Part shown: positions 57,933 to 64,000 of the stretch, in pieces
Numbering within the stretch: position 1 is the stretch's first letter
Layout: the number at the start of each line of letters is the position of its first letter
Assembly (NCBI RefSeq): GCF_007655005.1
Contig: NZ_SZVW01000021.1
Location: forward strand, 109,276-173,275
Direction of reading: 5' to 3'
Length of the DNA stretch: 64,000 bases
Source of the DNA: Streptomyces tibetensis
GTDB taxonomy: Bacteria; Actinomycetota; Actinomycetes; Streptomycetales; Streptomycetaceae
The notes under the pieces: model-generated
Database searches by the model: none
What the model was told of the DNA's origin: nothing
Seen by the model: only the letters and a program-made list of their open reading frames with translations
Made by a program: the position numbers and the translations under genes

Positions 57933-59054
57933 TCAGATCCGCCGCCGGGCCTTTCGCGCCCGCCGCACCACCGCCGCCGCACCCAGCAGGGCCACCGTCG
58001 CACCGGCCGCACCCGCGGCCGTCGCGTCCTTGCGGCCCAGCCGGCGCCCGGCGACCGTGTGCCGGCCGGAGACCTCCTCCAGGAGTTCCGCCAGCACCTC
58101 CTCGTTGGTGTACTGCGGCCGCCACCCGGCGTCGTGCAGCCGGCTGCCGCTCACCACCCAGGGGTACATCGTGTACGCCAGGTCCCCGGCCGGGGAGGGG
58201 GTGAGGCCGATGCGGTGCAGTCGCGCCGCCGCACCCAGCGCGACCGCCGACGGCAGCTCCATCCGCCGGATCCCGCTGAGCTCCTCGACCTCCTCCTGCT
58301 CCAGCCAGCCGTCACAGCCGACGGCCAGTTCCCCCTCGACCTTCTCCAGAACGGCGTACTCCAGCGCGCTGCACAGATCCTCGACGTGGCAGAACTGCCA
58401 CGCGGGCCGCGACCCTGCCACGACCAGGAGCCGGGGCGACTCGAAGTACCTGGTCAACGCGGTGTCGGTGCCTCCCACCAGCACAGCGGGCCGAACCACG
58501 GTGACATTGAGCCCGGGGTGCGCCCGGGGCGCGCGCCGCGCCAGCCGTTCGATCTCCAGCAGGTCGCCGACGCCCGTCGCCTCGGCCGTGGCGCGCAGCT
58601 CGGCGTCTTCCGACAGCGGCAGCTCGTTGTCGGGCAGCGCGCCGTAGACCATCGCCGAGGTGCACAGCACGACCCGGTGCACTCCGGCAGCCGCGGCGGC
58701 CGTCAGGACGGTCTGCGTCCCCCGTACGTTGTAGGCCGTTCGGGCGGCTGCGTCGGTTTCCAGGTCGAGATCCAGCGCCAGGTGCACCACCACGTCGGCC
58801 CCGCGCAGCTTGTCCGCGATGGCCGGATCCCGTACGTCCAAAATGTGCCACTGGGCCGCCGCGCACTCGCCGCGCCGCTCGTCGATGGCGACGACCTGCT
58901 TGACCTCGTCGGATGCGGCGAGCTGCTCCGTGAGCAGGGCTCCGACGCCGTACGCGGCGCCGGTGACCGCGACGACGGGTCCGCGCGCCGCGGGACTCGC
59001 GGAACTGGTTGACTGGTTTCGCGCTGCGCGAACCTGCGGATCTGGGGAACTCAC
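57933..59054 (-). CDS. NAD-dependent epimerase/dehydratase-like (extended SDR) protein
   Basis: 373 residues from GTG at 59054. Rossmann motif VAVTGAAYGVGALL, VVVHLALD, the YNVRGTQTVLTAA helix and SAMVYG are present, but the catalytic YxxxK is altered (VYGALPDN), so activity may be lost or different. A C-terminal membrane span (AGATVALLGAAAVV) with an RRARKARRR tail anchors it. Substrate unknown. Confidence 0.82.
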   Translation of the reverse strand: MSSPDPQVRAARNQSTSSASPAARGPVVAVTGAAYGVGALLTEQLAASDEVKQVVAIDERRGECAAAQWHILDVRDPAIADKLRGADVVVHLALDLDLETDAAARTAYNVRGTQTVLTAAAAAGVHRVVLCTSAMVYGALPDNELPLSEDAELRATAEATGVGDLLEIERLARRAPRAHPGLNVTVVRPAVLVGGTDTALTRYFESPRLLVVAGSRPAWQFCHVEDLCSALEYAVLEKVEGELAVGCDGWLEQEEVEELSGIRRMELPSAVALGAAARLHRIGLTPSPAGDLAYTMYPWVVSGSRLHDAGWRPQYTNEEVLAELLEEVSGRHTVAGRRLGRKDATAAGAAGATVALLGAAAVVRRARKARRRI

Positions 59055-59246
59055 CGGGCGTCTCCAGCGGTTGTCTTCAGTACGAGCGCGTCCGACGCGT
59101 GCGTACCAGGTGGCATCCATCCTGCCGCAGGCCGTCAGTCGGCGAAGCACCGAGGCCCGATCCGCCCCGGGTGTCTACGCTGGGTGGTGTTGTCGGGCAG
59201 CCGTGCCGCCGGAAAGAACCGGCGGCCCTACCAGCCGAGGAATCCC

Positions 59247-60707
59247 GTGAGTGACACCCCATTCGGATTCGGCCTTCCGCCGGAGGAGCCGGACGACGGC
59301 GACGAGGGCAAGAAGAAGGACCAGCAGAGCGGTGGTGGTCAGGGACCGGCCAACCCGTTCGGATTTGGCGGCCTGCCCGGAGCCGGAGGCTTCGGCTCAG
59401 GCCCCGGTGGCCCCGGCGGCCCCGGTGCGGACAATCCGTTCGCAGCCATGTTCGGGTCGCTGAACCCCACCGACCTGGGCGCCGCGTTCCAGCAGCTGGG
59501 CCAGATGCTCTCCTACGAGGGCGGCCCGGTGAACTGGGACATGGCCAAGCAGATCGCCCGCCAGACGGTCTCCCAAGGCAGTCCTGACGGCACCAAGGAC
59601 GCCAGCGTCGGCCCCGCCGACCGCAAGGGCGTCGAGGAAGCCGTCCGCCTGGCCGACCTGTGGCTCGACGACGCCACGTCGCTGCCCTCCGGCGCCGCCT
59701 CCGCGGTGGCCTGGAGCCGCGCGGAGTGGGTCGAGGCGACCCTGCCCGCCTGGAAGGAACTCGTCGACCCGGTCGCCGAGCGCGTCGGCACCGCCATGGG
59801 CGACGTCCTGCCGGAAGAGATGCAGGCCATGGCCGGCCCGCTGATCGGCATGATGCGCTCGATGGGCGGCGCGATGTTCGGCACGCAGATCGGGCAGGCC
59901 GTCGGCGTGCTCGCCGGCGAGGTCGTCGGCTCGTCCGACATCGGCCTTCCGCTCGGCCCGGCCGGCAAGGCCGCGCTGCTGCCGGTGAACATCGAGACGT
60001 TCGGCAAGGACCTGAGCGTGCCCCAGGAAGAGGTGCGGCTGTATCTCGCCCTGCGCGAGGCCGCCCACCAGCGCCTCTTCGCGCACGTGCCGTGGCTGCG
60101 CTCGCATCTGTTCGGCGCGGTCGACGGCTACGCCCGCGGGATCAAGGTCGACACGGCCAAGCTGGAGGACGTCGTCGGCCAGTTCGACCCGCAGAACCCG
60201 GAGCAGCTGCAGGAGGCCCTCCAGCAGGGCATGTTCCAGCCGGAGGACACGCCCGAGCAGAAAGCCGCCCTGGCCCGTCTGGAGACGGCTCTGGCGCTCG
60301 TGGAGGGCTGGGTGGACGCGGTGGTCCACGCCGCCGCGAAGCCCCGCCTGGCATCCGCCGACGCCCTGCGCGAGACGCTGCGCCGCCGCCGCGCCTCGGG
60401 CGGCCCGGCCGAGCAGACGTTCGCCACGCTGATCGGCCTGGAGCTGCGCCCGCGCCGCCTGCGGGATGCCTCCCGTCTGTGGGCCTCGCTCACCGACGCG
60501 CGCGGTGTCGACGGCCGGGACGCCCTGTGGCACCACCCGGACATGCTTCCGACGGCGACCGACCTGGACGACCCGGACGGCTTCGTGCACCGCGAGCAGA
60601 TCGACTTCTCCGAGCTGGACAAGATGCTCGGCGAAGCAGCGGACAAGCCCGACCTCAAGAAGAAGGACGACGGCGAGGACGAGAACAAGGGCGACGACGC
60701 CGGGTGA
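59247..60707 (+). CDS. Zincin-like DUF2342/COG5282 family protein
   Basis: 486 residues from GTG at 59247 with GAGGAA upstream. The first 85 residues are low-complexity (Gly/Pro, with GKKKDQQ), followed by the DUF2342 domain (VDPVAERVGTAMGD, LIGMMRSMGGAMFGTQIGQAVGVL, LREAAHQRLFAHVPWLRSHL, PRRLRDASRLWASL). The family is annotated as a zinc metalloprotease or F420-associated hydrolase. The His in EAAH is visible but a full HExxH is not, so peptidase activity is doubtful. Coupled to the NUDIX gene (GTGA). Confidence 0.8.
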   Translation: MSDTPFGFGLPPEEPDDGDEGKKKDQQSGGGQGPANPFGFGGLPGAGGFGSGPGGPGGPGADNPFAAMFGSLNPTDLGAAFQQLGQMLSYEGGPVNWDMAKQIARQTVSQGSPDGTKDASVGPADRKGVEEAVRLADLWLDDATSLPSGAASAVAWSRAEWVEATLPAWKELVDPVAERVGTAMGDVLPEEMQAMAGPLIGMMRSMGGAMFGTQIGQAVGVLAGEVVGSSDIGLPLGPAGKAALLPVNIETFGKDLSVPQEEVRLYLALREAAHQRLFAHVPWLRSHLFGAVDGYARGIKVDTAKLEDVVGQFDPQNPEQLQEALQQGMFQPEDTPEQKAALARLETALALVEGWVDAVVHAAAKPRLASADALRETLRRRRASGGPAEQTFATLIGLELRPRRLRDASRLWASLTDARGVDGRDALWHHPDMLPTATDLDDPDGFVHREQIDFSELDKMLGEAADKPDLKKKDDGEDENKGDDAG

Positions 60708-61231
60708 GCCTGTACGACGACGCGGTCCTCGTACTGAAGGGGTACGAGGACCAGACTGAGCTGCGCCAGGCCTATCTGGACCACCTGGCGGAGCACCCGG
60801 ACGGCCTGTGGAAGGCCTGCCACGCGGGCCACATCACGGCGAGTGCCCTGGTGATCGACCCCGAGGGCGACCGGGTGCTGCTGACCCTGCACAAGAAGCT
60901 GCGGATGTGGCTCCAGATGGGCGGCCACTGCGAGCCGGGCGACGCGTCCCTGGCGGACGCGGCCCTGCGTGAGGCGACGGAGGAATCCGGCGTCCCGGGG
61001 CTCACCCTGCTGCCCGGCGGACCGGTGCGCCTGGACCGGCATCCGATCCCGCCACCGTGCCACTGCCACTTCGACGTCCAGTACGCGGTCGTGGCCCCGC
61101 CGGAGGCCACGCACGCGATCAGCGACGAGTCGCTCGACGTGCGCTGGTTCGGGTACGACGAGGTCGCGGAGGTGGCGGACGAGTCGGTCGTGCAGTTGCT
61201 GGCGGCGACCCGCGCGAGGCTCGGGACCTGA
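60704..61231 (+). CDS. NUDIX hydrolase
   Basis: 175 residues from GTG at 60704, overlapping the previous stop. The NUDIX box is GGHCEPGDASLADAALREAT then EESGV, with REATEESG intact. It cleaves a nucleoside diphosphate linked to X; substrate not predictable. Terminator at 61238-61271. Confidence 0.88.
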   Translation: MSLYDDAVLVLKGYEDQTELRQAYLDHLAEHPDGLWKACHAGHITASALVIDPEGDRVLLTLHKKLRMWLQMGGHCEPGDASLADAALREATEESGVPGLTLLPGGPVRLDRHPIPPPCHCHFDVQYAVVAPPEATHAISDESLDVRWFGYDEVAEVADESVVQLLAATRARLGT

Positions 61232-61237
61232 ACATCG

Positions 61238-61271
61238 GTAAGGGGCGACCGCTCTTGCGGCCGCCCCTTAC
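61238..61271. terminator. Terminator after the NUDIX gene
   Basis: GTAAGGGGCG-CCGC and GCGG-CGCCCCTTAC pair around a 4-base loop with one mismatch. Confidence 0.8.
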
Positions 61272-61302
61272 ATGTCGATCCTGACAGTGGGCTGCGCCCC
61301 GT

Positions 61303-61327
61303 CAGGGGCGCGGGGAACTGCGCGAGC
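61303..61327. repeat. Intergenic repeat copy (CAGGGGCGCGGGG family)
   Basis: Identical to 17023-17047 over 25 bases. Confidence 0.75.
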
Positions 61328-61434
61328 GAGCCCGGACGGCCCGCGGGCTGAACGAGACCGTACAGCCACGGGCGGTTCGCGGCCCGAGCGAGACCGGACA
61401 GCCCCGCTCCCGAATCGCCGAACCCGCGGAGCGC

Positions 61435-62190
61435 TCAGCTCCAGACGTTGCCCTGGTTCTGCCCCCTGGCCCCCTGCTGGCCCATGCCGTACTGCGCGGC
61501 CAGACCCGAGCCGATCTGGGCGCCCTGCGGCGGCAGCAGCTCACTCGGCTGGACCAGCGCGTAGCCGGTGCCCATGAAGCTCAGCTCCCAGCCCTCACCC
61601 GTGCTGCCGCGCCGCCTCCACACCCCGGAGGAGTGCGTCTGGGCCTGCATCTGCACCCTCAGGCTCGTCGACCAGGCGACGATCGCGTCGGCGTCGCAGT
61701 TGACGTACTTGTCGGGCGTCACCTGCATCAGCAGCGGCATCCCGGAGGTCATCAGGGCGACCTTGCCCCGGCCGGTGATGTTGAGCTGGTACTTCCCGGA
61801 GCCGGAGATGCCGTAGAGGCTGTCCACGGCGATGACCTCGTGGTGCAGGGAGGAGTCCATCGCCAGCACATAGCTGCTGTCGACGGTGAGGCCGTCCTGG
61901 TCCACGTCCATGACGTGGACGTGCTGCTTGAGGTTGGCGAGGTACACCGTGCCCTGCCCGTGGCAGCGCATCAGGTCGAGGCCCTCCCCGGTCCGCGCAC
62001 GCGCGCGGGACTGCTGGTTGCTCTGGAACTCGGCGTCGAACTCGACGAGGCCCTGGTAGGCGACCATGGTGCCCTTGCGGGCCAGGACGTCGTCGTGGCC
62101 CTCCAGGGTGACGCGCAGCATCTGCTTGTTCTGCAGGCTCCAGCGTTCCTGGGTCTGCTGCTCGCTGTAGGCGAAAATCGGGCTCTGCAT
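61435..62190 (-). CDS. AIM24-family protein (third of a tandem)
   Basis: 251 residues. AIM24 beta-roll with NKQMLRVTLEGHDDVLARKG, MVAYQGLVEF, LMRCHGQGTVYLANL and a GKYQLNITGRGKVALMTSG segment. The C-terminus is Gln/Gly-rich. AIM24 proteins (TIGR00266) are linked to membrane/stress roles; function unclear. 16 bases from the next AIM24 gene. Confidence 0.85.
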   Translation of the reverse strand: MQSPIFAYSEQQTQERWSLQNKQMLRVTLEGHDDVLARKGTMVAYQGLVEFDAEFQSNQQSRARARTGEGLDLMRCHGQGTVYLANLKQHVHVMDVDQDGLTVDSSYVLAMDSSLHHEVIAVDSLYGISGSGKYQLNITGRGKVALMTSGMPLLMQVTPDKYVNCDADAIVAWSTSLRVQMQAQTHSSGVWRRRGSTGEGWELSFMGTGYALVQPSELLPPQGAQIGSGLAAQYGMGQQGARGQNQGNVWS

Positions 62191-62206
62191 GACGTGTGGC
62201 TCCCCC

Positions 62207-62887
62207 TCAGCCCCGGACCCGGAGTCGGTCGGTGCTGTCCTCGCTGGGCTGGACGACGACGATGCCCTGACCGGAGAAGGCCATCTGGTAGGCCTCGCCG
62301 CTGCCGCGGCCGATCAGCGACTGGGCCCGGAAGCTGCGCTTGCCCTTCACCTTGAGGTTCGGGGACCAGGCGACGAGCGCGTCGGGGTCGACGTAGGTCT
62401 CGTCGTCGCCGCCTCCGCAGTCGACGACGATGGGCTTGCCCCGGGAGGTCAGCGCGACCCAGCCCTGCCCGGAGATCTTGGTGTTCCAAAGGCCCTGCCC
62501 GGCGAACTTCGCCAGACCCTTGACCCGCTCCACGCCCCAGGTGAGGTGGGCGTCGAAGGCCAGCAGATTGGTGGCGTTGACCGAGATGCCGTCGCCGTTG
62601 AGGTTGATGACGACGACGTTCGCCCCGTAGTCGGCGAGGTAGAGCAGGCCGTCGCCGGAGCACTTCATCAGGGGCGCGCCCTCACCGGTCATCCAGTCCT
62701 TGGCGATCTGGCGCACGGCCGGCGGGTTGGGCTCGTACTGCACGAACCCTTCGTAGGCGACCATCGACCCCACGCGCGCGAGGAGGTCGTTCCCGGTCTG
62801 CATGGCGACCTTCAGCATGTGGTTGCCGTGGTTCTCCATGCGGGCGGTGACGGGTGCGGGGGCGTGGCCCGCGAGTTGCTGTGTCAT
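62207..62887 (-). CDS. AIM24-family protein (second of a tandem)
   Basis: 226 residues with the same fold: MLKVAMQTGNDLLARVGSMVAYEG, LMKCSGDGLLYLADYG, LWNTKISGQGWVALTSRG and IVVVQPSE. It contains an extra DCGGGDDET loop. Shares little identity with its neighbours beyond the core, so the tandem is old. Confidence 0.85.
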   Translation of the reverse strand: MTQQLAGHAPAPVTARMENHGNHMLKVAMQTGNDLLARVGSMVAYEGFVQYEPNPPAVRQIAKDWMTGEGAPLMKCSGDGLLYLADYGANVVVINLNGDGISVNATNLLAFDAHLTWGVERVKGLAKFAGQGLWNTKISGQGWVALTSRGKPIVVDCGGGDDETYVDPDALVAWSPNLKVKGKRSFRAQSLIGRGSGEAYQMAFSGQGIVVVQPSEDSTDRLRVRG

Positions 62888-62898
62888 GACGGGCTCCC

Positions 62899-64000
62899 TC
62901 AGACCTCGTACGGCTGGACGACGATGAAGTTGCCGGGCGCTCCCCGGAACTGGAGGTTGACGCTCTCCCCCGTGTCACCGGGGTAGGCGTTGCGGCGCAT
63001 CCGCACCTGGCTGGAGACGACGACCTGGGCGGCGGCCGACCAGGCGACCACGGCGTTGCAGTCGGCGAACGTGGTGGGCGTGACGGGCAGCACGACGGGC
63101 GTGCCGTGCGTCTTCACGACGATGGTGCCGGTGCCCTGGAACTGCATGGTGAACAGTGCGCCGCCGGGGATGCCGTGGCCCTCGATGCGGCGGACCTCGT
63201 AGGTGAGGCTCTCGTCGAACGCGAGGACGTTCTCGGCGGAGACACAGACGGCGTCGCCCTGCAGCTCCAGGGGGTGCAGCATCGTCGAGTTCTCGGCGAG
63301 GAACACCTGCCCCTGCCCCGTACAGCGCATCAGCTGCATCTCCTGGCCGGTCGCGTTGCCCACGATCCGGCCGGCGAAGCCGGCGCCCTTGTAGCTGAAG
63401 TCGACCTTGCCCTGGTAGAGCACCATGCTGCCCTGCCGGGCCAGTACGGGCTGTCCGCCGATGCCGAGGTCGACGCGGACGAGCTTCTTGTTCTGCTGCG
63501 TCCAGCGCTGCCCGGTGGGGGTCTCCTTGAACTGCTGGAGCGCGGCGGAGACGCCGGGACCCTGGGGAGCGCCTTGGGGAACGCCCTGGGGAGCGCCCTG
63601 CGGGGCTCCGTAGGGTGCCTGACCGAACGGCGGCTGCTGCTGGCCGTAGCCCGGGGGCGGCGTGGGCTGGCCGTAGCCGGGGGGCGGGGCCGGGGCGTGG
63701 GGCGCCTGTGGCGGATGAGGTGCCTGGGGCTGGCCGTAGCCGGGAGGCGGCGGGGCCGTCTGGCCGGGTACCTGGCCGTACTGCGGGGGCTGCTGGCCGG
63801 GCTGGCCGTACGGCGCGGGGGCCGGGGCCGGGGGCGGCACCGGGGAGCCACCGGGCGGGGTGTGCAGGGGCGCGGCGATGGTCGGGGCGGCGTGCACCTG
63901 GGGCGCCGGGGCCGGAGGTGGGGTGGGGCCGGGCGGGGGCGCGAAACCCTGCGCGGCGGGCTGGGGCGCGGGGGCCGGGGGCGCCGCGGGTGCGGGGGCC
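62899..64000 (-). CDS. Large AIM24 protein with Pro/Gln-rich linker, N-terminus outside window
   Basis: The frame is open to the window edge. A long linker of Pro-Gly-Tyr-Gln-type repeats (PPPGYGQP, GAPQGAPQGVPQ) fills the visible N-terminal part, and an AIM24 domain follows (KKLVRVDLGIGGQPVLARQG, MVLYQGKVDFSYKG, LMRCTGQGQVFLAEN, VRMRRNAYPGDTGESV). In Streptomyces this type usually begins with a TerD domain (family knowledge; not visible here). The GTG at 63897 is unlikely to be the real start, as the same composition continues upstream. Confidence 0.8.
   Translation of the reverse strand, partial: APAPAAPPAPAPQPAAQGFAPPPGPTPPPAPAPQVHAAPTIAAPLHTPPGGSPVPPPAPAPAPYGQPGQQPPQYGQVPGQTAPPPPGYGQPQAPHPPQAPHAPAPPPGYGQPTPPPGYGQQQPPFGQAPYGAPQGAPQGVPQGAPQGPGVSAALQQFKETPTGQRWTQQNKKLVRVDLGIGGQPVLARQGSMVLYQGKVDFSYKGAGFAGRIVGNATGQEMQLMRCTGQGQVFLAENSTMLHPLELQGDAVCVSAENVLAFDESLTYEVRRIEGHGIPGGALFTMQFQGTGTIVVKTHGTPVVLPVTPTTFADCNAVVAWSAAAQVVVSSQVRMRRNAYPGDTGESVNLQFRGAPGNFIVVQPYEV

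Noticed and set aside
1..64000. CRISPR arrays, prophage genes or integrase-type attachment sites
   Set aside because: No regularly spaced direct repeats, no phage structural genes or integrase were seen, and neither tRNA gene has a partial copy beside an integrase.

Overview
The window is a high-GC actinobacterial chromosome, almost certainly Streptomyces. Support for this comes from the strong G/C third-position bias, frequent GTG starts, a WhiB-like gene, sigR-rsrA, the das chitobiose/GlcNAc locus and the epi-isozizaene synthase/CYP170A1 pair. The gene order matches what I remember of the Streptomyces coelicolor core around sigH-wblE-dasRABCD-nrdABS-sigR-aroA. That comparison is from memory and was not computed.

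Layout. (1) 1-6485: a sigH-like sigma factor (5' end outside the window), a membrane protein, a lipid/diacylglycerol kinase, wblE with a Rex-type operator, a PdtaS-type histidine kinase, and a divergent TetR-SDR pair with two matched operators. (2) 6558-14984: amino-sugar metabolism (SIS isomerase, nagB, dasD, dasC, dasB, dasA, dasR), with dre operators at nagB, dasA and dasR and one more away from the cluster at 4851-4866. (3) 15124-17628: a DUF3311-mctP transporter pair and a GNAT. (4) 17629-22586: class Ia ribonucleotide reductase nrdA-nrdB-nrdS behind two NrdR-like boxes and a cobalamin riboswitch. (5) 22600-25118: the albaflavenone pair, whose gene junction is duplicated in tandem. (6) 25414-32835: peptide deformylase, a TPR protein, two coupled HD-domain membrane proteins, rsrA-sigR, a hydrolase and a SRAP protein.

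(7) 33251-39081 is the accessory part and the most interesting. It has a 26-codon ORF ending in AGFYKY, a hairpin, a cytochrome P450, an MFS exporter, an aspartyl/asparaginyl-hydroxylase-like 2-oxoglutarate oxygenase, a convergent LuxR-type regulator and a GNAT. The precursor and GNAT promoters share a bipartite sequence at fixed spacing. I read this as a P450-modified RiPP cluster (cyclophane/biaryl type) with an unusual second oxygenase and a dedicated regulator.

(8) 39403-49474: M50-like peptidase, aroA, rsgA, an SMR pump, TetR, a DrrAB-like ABC exporter with a DUF4097 gene and a divergent regulator, hisN, a CBS protein whose ribosome binding site lies in a hairpin, and a Fur-family regulator. 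(9) 49737-64000: two identical initiator tRNA genes flanking a Sel1/TPR protein, a UPF0182 membrane protein, a PPA1309-family protein, a PDZ-Lon(S16) secreted protease, a 54-aa membrane protein, moaE, an epimerase, a DUF2342 zincin-like protein, a NUDIX hydrolase and three AIM24-family proteins, the last running off the window end.
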